A stretch of 13,493 nucleotides of DNA, from positions 1 to 13,493 of the forward strand of contig JAUVUO010000013.1 of NCBI GenBank assembly GCA_030601015.1, given 5' to 3'. The notes beneath the pieces are model-generated. The model saw nothing but the letters and a program-made list of their open reading frames with translations, searched no databases and was not told the DNA's origin. The stretch is from Candidatus Omnitrophota bacterium. Lineage in GTDB: Bacteria > Omnitrophota > Gorgyraeia > Duberdicusellales > 4484-171. Below are positions 5,792 through 13,243 of this stretch, piece after piece; within the stretch, counting starts at the first letter, position 1, and each line of letters opens with the position of its first letter. A program made the translations under genes and the position numbers.

Positions 5792-7134
5792 CCTAACTTA
5801 CTTTTTCTTACCTCCTTAAACGCATCGCTAACCAAAAAAACTGAACCGCTAATAACAATAATAGAATCTTTTTTATATATTTTTTTGGCTTCAATTAATG
5901 CTTCTTTTATATCTCTAGTAATAATTACATTTTTTAACCGGCACCTTTTATATATTTCTATAGGGTCAACTGCCCGGGAATTATTAAATTTAGTCAAAAT
6001 AATATTAGAATAATCTATTTTGTTTAACATATTTTCAGCATCTTTATTCTTTGAGCAAGCAAATATTAATATAATTTTCTTAGATGGAAAATATAATTCC
6101 AAATTTTTCTTTAAGGATTTAAAAGATGATTCGTTATGAGCTATATCCACGACAATTCTGGGGTTATTCTTTATAATTTCGAATCTGCCGGGAATAGTGA
6201 ATTCACTTACCCCTATTTTTAATGCTGACTTAGATGAAATTATTTTTTTTTGTTCTATGAGAAATACCGCAGCCAAAGCACATGCCGCATTTTCTGCCTG
6301 ATATTCTCCCTTCACCCTTAATCTCAAATTATTTACCCTAAAGTTAAAAAATTTAAAATCAAAAAATGTTATATTTCTCTTAACTCTCAAATTCAAAATA
6401 TTACCTTCTTTTTTGATTTCAAAAATTTTTGCCTTCTCTGCACGGCATTTACGTTTTATAACTTTTAATACTGCCGGCCTTTGAGAAGAACAAACCAAAG
6501 GTATACCTTTCTTAATTATACCTGCCTTTTCATAAGCAATATTTTCTAATTTAGAGCCTAACTCCTTCATGTGGTCATAACCGATATGAGTAATTATACT
6601 AACTAGAGGAGATACAACGTTTGTCGAATCGAGCCGTCCTCCCAGCCCTGTTTCTAAAACAACATAATCTGCGTCTTTGTATATAAAATATCTAAAGGCC
6701 ATAGCCGTGAAAATTTCAAAAAAAGTAGGCTTATTTTCTTTATTGCCTGATATGAGTTTATCTAATTTATCTTTAAATTCTCCTAAAATATTGATAAATT
6801 CTTTCTTTTTAATCAAGCTGTTCTTTATTTCATGGCCTTCTCTACAAATAATACTTATTCTTTCTCTAAAATCAAAAAGATGCGGGGATGTATAAACACC
6901 AACTTTATAACCCAAACTGCTAAGGCAATATGCGCAAAAGCCAGAGGTAGAACCTTTGCCTTTTGTACCGGCAATATGGATAACTTTCATGTTTCTATAT
7001 GGTATTTTAAGCCTTTCAAGAAGCAAGCGCGTTCTTTCCAGCTTTAAATACTTTTGGTAAGGGATTATAGATTTTTTTTCATAATTTATAAATGAATCCA
7101 AATAATCCCGGGCTTGTTTATAATTTTTAAACAT
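5788..7134 (-). CDS. folC: Bifunctional folylpolyglutamate synthase/dihydrofolate synthase
   Basis: FolC adds glutamate to dihydropteroate and then polyglutamate tails to folates, using ATP in the cytosol, which retains folates for one-carbon enzymes such as PurH and MnmE. The 448-residue protein has the Mur-ligase-type motifs in order: P-loop GTKGKGST (56-63), YTSPHL (81-86), ETGLGGRLDSTN (161-172), ITHIGYDHMKELG (181-193), YEKAGIIK (201-208), GEYQAENA (276-283), IPGRFE (314-319), VVDIAHN (328-334) and ISGSVFLVSD (429-438). The YEKAGIIK lysine is the one carbamylated in the family. The ATG at 7134 gives the expected N-terminus although no Shine-Dalgarno is visible. It follows purH by 70 bp on the same strand, likely as one transcript, perhaps with an extra promoter. 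It converges on yciH with stop codons overlapping. Confidence 0.95.
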   Translation of the reverse strand: MFKNYKQARDYLDSFINYEKKSIIPYQKYLKLERTRLLLERLKIPYRNMKVIHIAGTKGKGSTSGFCAYCLSSLGYKVGVYTSPHLFDFRERISIICREGHEIKNSLIKKKEFINILGEFKDKLDKLISGNKENKPTFFEIFTAMAFRYFIYKDADYVVLETGLGGRLDSTNVVSPLVSIITHIGYDHMKELGSKLENIAYEKAGIIKKGIPLVCSSQRPAVLKVIKRKCRAEKAKIFEIKKEGNILNLRVKRNITFFDFKFFNFRVNNLRLRVKGEYQAENAACALAAVFLIEQKKIISSKSALKIGVSEFTIPGRFEIIKNNPRIVVDIAHNESSFKSLKKNLELYFPSKKIILIFACSKNKDAENMLNKIDYSNIILTKFNNSRAVDPIEIYKRCRLKNVIITRDIKEALIEAKKIYKKDSIIVISGSVFLVSDAFKEVRKSKLG

Positions 7135-7153
7135 GGGCAGGATATAAATCTAT

Positions 7154-7183
7154 TATATATTAATTTTGTTTTAAATCGGTCAA
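7154..7183 (-). promoter_or_regulatory. Weak candidate promoter between purH and folC
   Basis: On the minus strand TTGACC (7183-7178) is followed after 18 bp by TATATA (7159-7154); an overlapping TATAAT lies two bases further. Transcription would start close to the folC ATG at 7134. AT-rich gaps produce such matches easily. Confidence 0.28.
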
Positions 7184-7204
7184 CAAAACAAAAAATAACT
7201 AATT

Positions 7205-8719
7205 CTAATGACGGAAATGCCGAATACCGGTGAAAACCATACTAATTCCCAGCTTATCACATAAAGCGATGACATCATCATCTTTTATAGAACCTCCGGG
7301 CTGAATTATGGCTTTAATACCTTTTTTAGCTGCTGCCGCAATTGAATCTTCTTTAGGAAAAAATCCATCTGAAGCTAAAACTGCTAATTTGATGGTGGAA
7401 GCAAAATTTTTTAAAGCGATATTCACTGCCCCTACTCTGGATGGCTGTCCCCCGCTAAGCCCTAGAACAGAACTATTTTTTGCAATAACTATGGAATTAG
7501 ATTTAACAAATTTAACCACTTTCCAGGCAAACATCAAATCATTTAATTCTCTCTGAGTAGGCTTTCTTTTTGTAACTACTTCCAAATTTTTCTTATTAAA
7601 AGTCAATATGTCCCTATCTTGAGTAAGATAGCCGAAAATAGTTGACTTTATCTCTTCGCCGTTAACATCCTGATTCAAATCCGCGCTTAAAATCCTTAAA
7701 TTTTTTTTAGTAAAAAATATCTTTAACGCTTCTTTAGAATATGTAGGCGCGATTACACACTCTTTAAACCCGCTTTTTAATATCTGTAAAGCGGTCTCTT
7801 TATCAACTTTTCTATTTAAGCTGACAATGCCCCCAAAACTAGAAAGCATATCAGCCTTATACGCTTTTTTGTAGGCGGAAGCCAATTTTTTATCTACGCC
7901 AACCCCGCAAATAGATGAATGTTTGACTATTACCGAAGCAGGTTCATCAAACTCTTTTATCATTAGAAAAGCCGTATCTAAATCAAAAAAATTATTATAT
8001 GATAATTCTTTTCCCTGAAATTGTTTAAAACTCAAGCCTTTATTAGTTACTTTCCAATATAATTCTCCTTTCTGGTGAGGATTTTCTCCATAGCGCAATG
8101 AAGATTTTTTTTCTAAATTCCAAGTTAAAACATCTCTTCCTTTCAAATAATTATATATCGCGTTATCATACTCTTTAGTTAGAAAAAAAGCCTCTTGTGC
8201 CAATAATTTTAAGGTTTCATCAGACATAAACCCTTTATTTTTTTCTAATTCTGAAATAATTATTTTATATTTCTGATTACTGCTTACACAAGCAACATTT
8301 TTATAATTTTTGCCTGCGGCTCTTAACATTGCCGGCCCTCCGATATCTATGTATTCAATCATTTCATCACAATTCAACTTTTCTGATATTTTTTCAATAA
8401 ATGGATACAAATTAACTACTACCATATCAATAGGCCGAATACCCAAAGCCCTAATTTCTTCTAAATGCAAAGGATGTTTTTTATTTGCTAATATCCCGCC
8501 AAAAACTTTTGGATGTAAAGTTTTAACTCTTCCCGAAAGTATCTCTGGGAAACCGGTAACTGATGATACTTCCATAACATCAACGCCATTTTTTCTCAAT
8601 AGTACTGCCGTTTTGCCTGTAGAAATTATTTCTACATTTAACGCGGACAATCTTTTAGCGAAAGGGATTATTCCCTTTTTATCCCAAACACTTATTAACA
8701 CTCTTCTAATTTTAAGCAT
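7205..8719 (-). CDS. purH: Bifunctional AICAR formyltransferase/IMP cyclohydrolase
   Basis: PurH catalyses the last two steps of purine synthesis: formylation of AICAR with 10-formyl-tetrahydrofolate, then ring closure to IMP. The 504-residue length is normal. The N-terminal MGS-like cyclohydrolase domain has SVWDKKGI (10-17), STGKTA (33-38), RVKTLHPK (64-71) and [14 protein letters not shown] (125-138). The transformylase part has LRYGENPHQ (208-216), the catalytic Lys266-His267 pair in [14 protein letters not shown] (450-455), IIQPGGSI (471-478) and the terminal GIRHFRH. The usual NPCG-type loop reads SSICG, with Ile270 where Pro is common. The ATG at 8719-8717 is preferred over an upstream in-frame TTG at 8728 because GGGAG lies 9 bases before the ATG and would abut the TTG. 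It lies 53 bp after the YchF-like gene. Confidence 0.96.
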   Translation of the reverse strand: MLKIRRVLISVWDKKGIIPFAKRLSALNVEIISTGKTAVLLRKNGVDVMEVSSVTGFPEILSGRVKTLHPKVFGGILANKKHPLHLEEIRALGIRPIDMVVVNLYPFIEKISEKLNCDEMIEYIDIGGPAMLRAAGKNYKNVACVSSNQKYKIIISELEKNKGFMSDETLKLLAQEAFFLTKEYDNAIYNYLKGRDVLTWNLEKKSSLRYGENPHQKGELYWKVTNKGLSFKQFQGKELSYNNFFDLDTAFLMIKEFDEPASVIVKHSSICGVGVDKKLASAYKKAYKADMLSSFGGIVSLNRKVDKETALQILKSGFKECVIAPTYSKEALKIFFTKKNLRILSADLNQDVNGEEIKSTIFGYLTQDRDILTFNKKNLEVVTKRKPTQRELNDLMFAWKVVKFVKSNSIVIAKNSSVLGLSGGQPSRVGAVNIALKNFASTIKLAVLASDGFFPKEDSIAAAAKKGIKAIIQPGGSIKDDDVIALCDKLGISMVFTGIRHFRH

Positions 8720-8772
8720 ACTCAGCAACTCCCTTATAATTTACATACTTACCCAACCATCATAATAATTAA

Positions 8773-9462
8773 TCAAACACTAAATTTTATATCTAAAATA
8801 TCATTTTCTTCAGTTATATAATCACGGGCATAAGTTTTGACAAACCCTTTAGCTTTTGCTTCAGCTAAGTTAAAAAAATTATCCAGGTCTCTACAGTTAA
8901 CTACCTCCGCTCTTATAAAACCTCTTTTTAAATCACTATGTATCTTACCCGCGGCTTCTAAAACATTTAATCCTTTATCCAAACTCCAAGCATGAACTTC
9001 CTTTTTCCCAGCAGTAAAAAATAAAATTATTTCTGTTTTTTTTAAAACTTCTCTTATTAAATTATTTATATCTTCCACATTATTCTTCCCTATTGAAGGT
9101 TTATATGTAACTAATTGCAGCGGCTTTAGCACGATCGCTTCTTCTTCTGTAAACTCTAAATCACATAGCAACATCTCTTGTTCTAATTTCTCCTGAACTT
9201 TAGATAAAACCTGTTTTTCTTATTCATCTTCTGTCTTTAAAATTCGTTTTTCAATTTTATCCAAATCAATTACTATCAAATCTATTTTCTTTTCAATGTC
9301 AAATACAACAGCATCAGCTTTTTCTAAATCTGTTTCCATAAACTCTACAGTGTAAGGGGTTACTTTCTGAGGAGAAAATTTCATAACTAACTTGTCAAAA
9401 TTCTCGCATTTGTATTTGTATTTACCGGACTCTATTTCTAGGCCCAAATTATATATTTTCAT
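8773..9462 (-). pseudogene. YchF-like protein without GTPase domain (DUF933/TGS C-terminal region), interrupted by an in-frame TAA
   Basis: One reading frame of 229 codons runs from ATG 9462 to the stop at 8773, broken only by TAA at 9222-9220 after residue 80. The 15 codons after the TAA (E-K-Q-V-L-S-K-V-Q-E-K-L-E-Q-E) lead in the same frame into a 133-residue part starting at ATG 9174. The downstream part is the YchF/Obg-like C-terminus: ILFFTAGKKEVHAWSL, AAGKIHSDLKRGFIRAEVV and a TGS-type ending. The upstream part ends in a helix (about 60-80) resembling the YchF coiled coil. No P-loop exists, so this is not a complete YchF ATPase. Start choice is supported by AGGA before ATG 9462. It is either a recently broken gene, a sequencing error, a read-through gene or two separately translated pieces. 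It lies between the EF-G-like gene and purH. Confidence 0.8.
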
Positions 9463-9484
9463 AAAAAATTTTTCCTATTTTTTT

Positions 9485-9514
9485 ATAATATTCTATATTG
9501 TCGGCAAATTTCAA
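9485..9514 (-). promoter_or_regulatory. Candidate promoter of the YchF-like gene
   Basis: Minus-strand TTGAAA (9514-9509) and TATTAT (9490-9485), 18 bp apart, each match the sigma70 hexamers at five of six positions. Transcription would begin near 9478, giving a very short leader to ATG 9462. The gene may equally be read from the upstream EF-G-like transcript. Confidence 0.33.
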
Positions 9515-9545
9515 AAAACATATTTTACAATACAGATTATTTTAA

Positions 9546-11552
9546 TCAAACATGCATTGATTCTTTTCTTTCCTTTGCTTTCTCTACAATATCTTTGGTA
9601 ATTCGGAGGGGAACTACTTCATAATGAGAAAAACTCATTGTATAATTCCCTCTACCAGCAGTAGCAGACCTTAAATCCGATGCGTATTTAAACATCTCTG
9701 CCAAGGGCACATTAGCTTTTACCACCTCGTTTTTGCCTTTTACTTCCATACCTAAGACCCTTCCTCTTCGCCCGCTTATATCTCCCGTTATCTGTCCCAT
9801 AACATCAACTGGAGCAACAATTTCCACATTCATGATCGGCTCAAGCAATTGGCTCCCACCCTGGTCAAAAGCTTTTTTCAAAGCCATAGATGCCGCAATT
9901 TGAAATGCTCTATCAGAAGAATCTACCGAATGGTACGAACCGTCAAAAAGGGTTACTTTGATATCTACTATCGGATATCCGGCTAAAAATCCTTCTTTCA
10001 TCGTATTAATTAAACCTTTTTCAACCGAGGGTATAAAATTACGCGGGATAGCACCGCCTTTTATTTTATCTACAAATTCAAATTTTTTACCTCTTTCCAA
10101 AGGTTCAATTTCTAACGACACATCCCCGTATTGGCCTTTACCTCCTGATTGTTTTTTATACTTATGCGCAACAGTTACTGATTTACTTAGAGTTTCCAAA
10201 TAAGGAACTTTAGGTGTCCCTAATTCCACTTCCGCGTTATATTTTCTCTTCATTCTTTCTATTATTACATGAAGATGAAGTTCTCCCATGCCGGAAATAA
10301 TATGCTCTTTTGTCTGAGCATCAATAGAAACACTGCAGGTACAATCCTCACTAGTCAACCGTTTCAAAGCGGAAGAAATCTTATCTTCATCCTGCCTGGT
10401 TTTTGGTTTAACCGAAGCCGAATACGCGGGAGAAGGAAAATTTAAAGGACTAAACTCTAAAACTCTTGAAACCGCGCAAAGCGTATCTTGTGTCTTAGTT
10501 TCTTTTAACTTAGCAACAGCGGCAATATCCCCCGCGCAAACCGTATCTTGAGAAATCTGTTGTTTACCTTGTAAAATGTAAAGCTGCCCGAATTTTTCTT
10601 TGATTCCCTTATTCTTATTAAAAAATTCGCTATGTGATTGGAGCTTGCCTGAAAAAACTCTAAAAATATTAAGTTGTCCTACAAAAGGATCAATTATTGT
10701 TTTAAAAACTTGTGCAGAAAAAGGAGCATCTATATCAGCCTCAACTAACAATTCTTCTCCAGACTTATCCTTAGCTTTTCGGCTTAAAGATTCGCCTACG
10801 GAAGGCATAATCCCCGAAACAACTTCAAGCAATTCATCTATGCCTTTTTCTTCAATTGCCGCCCCTCCAATAACAGGAAAAACTAATGAGTTGATGATTT
10901 CTTTCTTTAAATTCGGTTTTATCTCTTCGTCTTTGATACTGCCTGTTTCCAAAAATTCTTCAAGCAAGTTATCTTCATTTTCCGCAACAATTTCAATAAG
11001 GCTATTATACAAAAATTCGTCTTTGGTCTTATCCTTTAAAATTCTTGTCACATTAGACCCTTCAACTACCTCTAACCTTACAATTTTCTTTGTTAAACTC
11101 TGTCTTATATCCTCTAATGTCTTTTTATAATCCGCGTTTTCCTTATCTAACTTATTAATAAAAAAAAGACAAGGCACATTCCCTTTGATTAAAAGATCCC
11201 AAACTTTTTCTGTCCCTACGCCTACGCCTTCAACAGCGTCAACCACTATAATAGCAAAATCTACGGCTCTAATTCCTGAAACTGCCTCTCCGATAAAATC
11301 CAGGTATCCGGGAATATCTATAAATTGTAAATTCATTTCTTTATATTTCGCGTTTAATACCGCTAAATTGATAGAACTTTTGCGTTCTCTTTCATCTTCC
11401 TCGTAATCACAAATAGAATTTCCATCTTGTACGCTTCCTAACCTTGTGGTCACCCCACACTTAAAAAGAATTGCTTCAGCCAATGATGTCTTTCCGGACT
11501 GAGCATGCCCGCATATCAAAAAACTCATTTTCTTGGTTACGTCACTGTTCAT
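9546..11552 (-). CDS. fusA: EF-G-like translational GTPase (EF-G2-type)
   Basis: The 668-residue protein is a translation-factor GTPase of the EF-G family, expected to bind the ribosome and drive translocation or recycling-type steps. It shows G1 GHAQSGKT (15-22), a G2 region RKSSIN (57-62) instead of ERGITI, G3 DIPGYLDF (79-86), G4 NKLD (133-136), and later EF-G domains including SGMGELHLHVI (420-430), SGGKGQYGDV (469-478), the domain IV loop YHSVDSSDRAFQIAASMAL (540-558) and GDISGRRGRVLGME (590-603). Tyr83 stands where canonical EF-G has the catalytic His; with the RKSSI motif this marks the EF-G2-type subfamily, so a second canonical fusA may exist elsewhere. Somewhat shorter than canonical EF-G. 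The ATG at 11552 has an excellent ribosome binding site, AAAGGAGGAGG (11569-11559), and a strong promoter upstream. Confidence 0.9.
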   Translation of the reverse strand: MNSDVTKKMSFLICGHAQSGKTSLAEAILFKCGVTTRLGSVQDGNSICDYEEDERERKSSINLAVLNAKYKEMNLQFIDIPGYLDFIGEAVSGIRAVDFAIIVVDAVEGVGVGTEKVWDLLIKGNVPCLFFINKLDKENADYKKTLEDIRQSLTKKIVRLEVVEGSNVTRILKDKTKDEFLYNSLIEIVAENEDNLLEEFLETGSIKDEEIKPNLKKEIINSLVFPVIGGAAIEEKGIDELLEVVSGIMPSVGESLSRKAKDKSGEELLVEADIDAPFSAQVFKTIIDPFVGQLNIFRVFSGKLQSHSEFFNKNKGIKEKFGQLYILQGKQQISQDTVCAGDIAAVAKLKETKTQDTLCAVSRVLEFSPLNFPSPAYSASVKPKTRQDEDKISSALKRLTSEDCTCSVSIDAQTKEHIISGMGELHLHVIIERMKRKYNAEVELGTPKVPYLETLSKSVTVAHKYKKQSGGKGQYGDVSLEIEPLERGKKFEFVDKIKGGAIPRNFIPSVEKGLINTMKEGFLAGYPIVDIKVTLFDGSYHSVDSSDRAFQIAASMALKKAFDQGGSQLLEPIMNVEIVAPVDVMGQITGDISGRRGRVLGMEVKGKNEVVKANVPLAEMFKYASDLRSATAGRGNYTMSFSHYEVVPLRITKDIVEKAKERKESMHV

Positions 11553-11701
11553 ATGAATCCTCCTCCTTTCAAAGTAATACTTGAAAATTCATCAACAAAT
11601 GTTATAACTTTAATTTATCCTGGATTTCCTTCTATGTATGATTCTTTTAAAAGTGTGATAGGGTGAATTTCTCTAGAATTCCGCAGAATAAACAGGATTC
11701 T

Positions 11702-11730
11702 ATTATATTAGAATTAGAATGTTTAGTCAA
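11702..11730 (-). promoter_or_regulatory. Strong sigma70-type promoter of the EF-G-like gene
   Basis: On the minus strand TTGACT (11730-11725) and a perfect TATAAT (11707-11702) are separated by exactly 17 bp. This is the best promoter in the window. Transcription would start near 11695, leaving a leader of about 140 bases before the EF-G-like ATG. The 315-bp gap from queA to this gene holds this promoter, the leader, and the two hairpins listed separately. Confidence 0.72.
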
Positions 11731-11768
11731 GATTAAGTGAGGTTCTTTGAATTATTTCATTTTGTCAC

Positions 11769-11797
11769 CATAACTCTTTACTAATCAATGAGTTATG
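11769..11797. repeat. Perfect 8-bp inverted repeat upstream of the EF-G-like promoter
   Basis: CATAACTC (11769-11776) and GAGTTATG (11790-11797) are exact reverse complements around a 13-base loop. The dyad ends 39 bp upstream of the -35 hexamer at 11725-11730. It could be a regulator site or a stem in the queA 3' region. No T-run follows on either strand. Confidence 0.45.
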
Positions 11798-11842
11798 ATA
11801 AAAACTATACTTAGGATATTCTTAATCAAAAGATAAATAGTA

Positions 11843-11866
11843 ATTATTCGTTTTTTTAACGATAAT
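11843..11866 (-). terminator. Weak terminator-like hairpin after queA
   Basis: Directly after the queA TAA the minus strand can fold ATTAT-CGTT against AACG-A-ATAAT around a short A-rich loop, nine pairs with one bulge. The stem is AT-rich and only an irregular T-containing stretch follows, so it is a poor match to an intrinsic terminator. Confidence 0.22.
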
Positions 11867-11867
11867 A

Positions 11868-12929
11868 TTAATCTGCTATTATCATAGCATCCCCAAAACT
11901 AAAAAATCGAAAACTGTTATCTTGAGCATATTTATATGCTTCTTTTACCGCGTTTACTCCATAAAAAGAAGATATTAGAATTAAATTGCTGGAACGGGGG
12001 GTATGAAAATTAGTAATTATAGAATCAACTATTTTAAATTTATATCCCGGGACAATATAAAGATCTGTTTCCCCTGAGTATGGTGCAATTTGAGCAACAC
12101 CCTCATCATCAATAAAGGCTGCACTTTCTAAAGTTCTAATTGCGGTTGTTCCTACCACAGTTATACGTTTACCTCTTTTTTTTGCCAAATTGATAGTCTC
12201 TGAGGCAGATTCAGAAATATTTATCCATTCAAACCCGATGTCATGCTCCCGAATATCCTCTTTCTTCACCGGCCTAAATGTAGATAACCCGCAATGAAGG
12301 GTTATATAAATAATCTTTACTCCTTTAGCCATTATTTCTCTGATCAAATTATCGGTAAGATGCAGGCCTGCGGTAGGAGCAGCTACCGCACCTTCCTTCT
12401 TAGCATAAATTGTTTGATAATCACTAAAATCTGAAATTTCTTTTTTTATATATGGAGGAAGAGGCACATCACCGGAATTGATCAAATAATCTTCTAAATC
12501 CGGGGGATAAAACTTTAGAATTCTTAACCCCCCAGAAGTTTTATCAATTATTTCAGCTGTAAAATTCCCTTTATCAAAGATAATCGTATCATTCACTCTA
12601 GCCCGCTTTCCCGGCTTTACCAAAGCTTCCCATATTCCTTTTTCTTTTTTTTTCAAAACTAATACTTCAATTTTCCCCCCACTCTTTTTTCTCCCCATAA
12701 TACGGGCTTTAATCACTTTTGTATTATTTAATACTAAAACGTCTCCGTCCTCTAAAAATTCTACGACATCTTTAAAGATTCCTTCTCTGATTTTTTTATT
12801 ATTTTGCTGCAGTATTAAAAGACGGCAATTATCTCTGGGGGTAACCGGTTCCTGAGCGATAAGCTCTGATGAGATTTTATAATCATATTCTGATATATCA
12901 AAAACACCTTTTTCCATATTACTTTTCAT
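11868..12929 (-). CDS. queA: S-adenosylmethionine:tRNA ribosyltransferase-isomerase
   Basis: QueA transfers and rearranges the ribosyl part of S-adenosylmethionine onto preQ1 in the anticodon of tRNAs reading Asn, Asp, His and Tyr codons, giving epoxyqueuosine. The 353-residue protein spans the whole family: DYKISSELIAQEPVTPRD (16-33), LVLNNTKVIKARI (64-76), LPPYIKK (157-163), YQTIYAKKEGAVAAPTAGLHLT (positions 171-192), ITLHCGLSTFRPV (209-221), VVGTTAIRTLES (264-275), the TNFHTPRSSNLILISSF stretch (309-325) and a terminal SFGDAM. Length is normal. Two starts are possible, ATG 12929 and ATG 12917 (MEKGVF); neither has a strong ribosome binding site. FolE in this window supplies the first step of the same pathway. 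Confidence 0.96.
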   Translation of the reverse strand: MKSNMEKGVFDISEYDYKISSELIAQEPVTPRDNCRLLILQQNNKKIREGIFKDVVEFLEDGDVLVLNNTKVIKARIMGRKKSGGKIEVLVLKKKEKGIWEALVKPGKRARVNDTIIFDKGNFTAEIIDKTSGGLRILKFYPPDLEDYLINSGDVPLPPYIKKEISDFSDYQTIYAKKEGAVAAPTAGLHLTDNLIREIMAKGVKIIYITLHCGLSTFRPVKKEDIREHDIGFEWINISESASETINLAKKRGKRITVVGTTAIRTLESAAFIDDEGVAQIAPYSGETDLYIVPGYKFKIVDSIITNFHTPRSSNLILISSFYGVNAVKEAYKYAQDNSFRFFSFGDAMIIAD

Positions 12930-12948
12930 TAACCATTTATTTAACAGG

Positions 12949-12954
12949 ATTATA
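12949..12954 (-). promoter_or_regulatory. Possible -10 element of queA
   Basis: A perfect TATAAT lies on the minus strand about 20 bp before ATG 12929. No matching -35 hexamer is seen at 16-18 bp. AT-rich context makes chance occurrence likely. Confidence 0.25.
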
Positions 12955-13024
12955 TATTCGCAAAATAATAAAATTATTTATCTAATCAGACGAGATTGGC
13001 CTGCTATTTGAATTGAATACTCTA

Positions 13025-13220
13025 TTTAACCCAAATAATGCAGTTAGATTCTTTGCCCGGAGGGGCGACTCCAAAATTTTCACAGGAAAATTTGGAAAAG
13101 CCGAGGTTACCTTAGCAAGCTGCAAAGGCCCTATTTTGTACATCGCAGTTTTTACATAACTGTTTTGTTTGTTATTCATTGCGCATATAGGTTTTTTTCA
13201 AATGCATTTTTCGGGTTAAA
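13025..13220. repeat. 196-bp segment bounded by imperfect 18-bp inverted repeats
   Basis: TTTAACCCAAATAATGCA (13025-13042) and TGCATTTTTCGGGTTAAA (13203-13220) are inverted copies matching at 16 of 18 positions. Between them lie further symmetric pairs: CTTTGC (13051-13056) with GCAAAG (13122-13127), and CCAAAATTTT (13071-13080) with AAAATTTGG (13087-13095). The inside is less AT-rich than its surroundings. It fills most of the 314-bp gap between queA and the secretion gene. A 65-codon minus-strand frame (13179-12982) crosses it but has no recognisable protein character or ribosome binding site. A MITE-like or other dispersed element, or a structured RNA, would fit. I see no flanking target duplication. 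Confidence 0.5.
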
Positions 13221-13243
13221 CTAAACTTTGTAAACTGTTACTA

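Noticed and set aside
8720..8728. TTG start of purH three codons upstream
   Set aside because: The GGGAG ribosome binding site directly abuts the TTG but is correctly spaced for the ATG at 8719.
8310..8765. 151-codon plus-strand frame
   Set aside because: Antisense to purH, which is fully supported by motifs.
9220..9222. Reassigned TAA codon
   Set aside because: TAA ends folE, queA and yciH at the expected C-termini, so TAA is a normal stop in this genome.
10600..11130. 176-codon plus-strand frame
   Set aside because: Antisense shadow of the EF-G-like gene, with Ser-rich composition typical of reversed Lys/Glu codons.
12930..13024. preQ1 riboswitch upstream of queA
   Set aside because: No small C-rich hairpin with an A-rich tail of the preQ1 type is visible before the start codon.
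12982..13179. 65-codon minus-strand frame between queA and the secretion gene
   Set aside because: It crosses the inverted-repeat element, shows no family resemblance and has no ribosome binding site; more likely a translation of the repeat.
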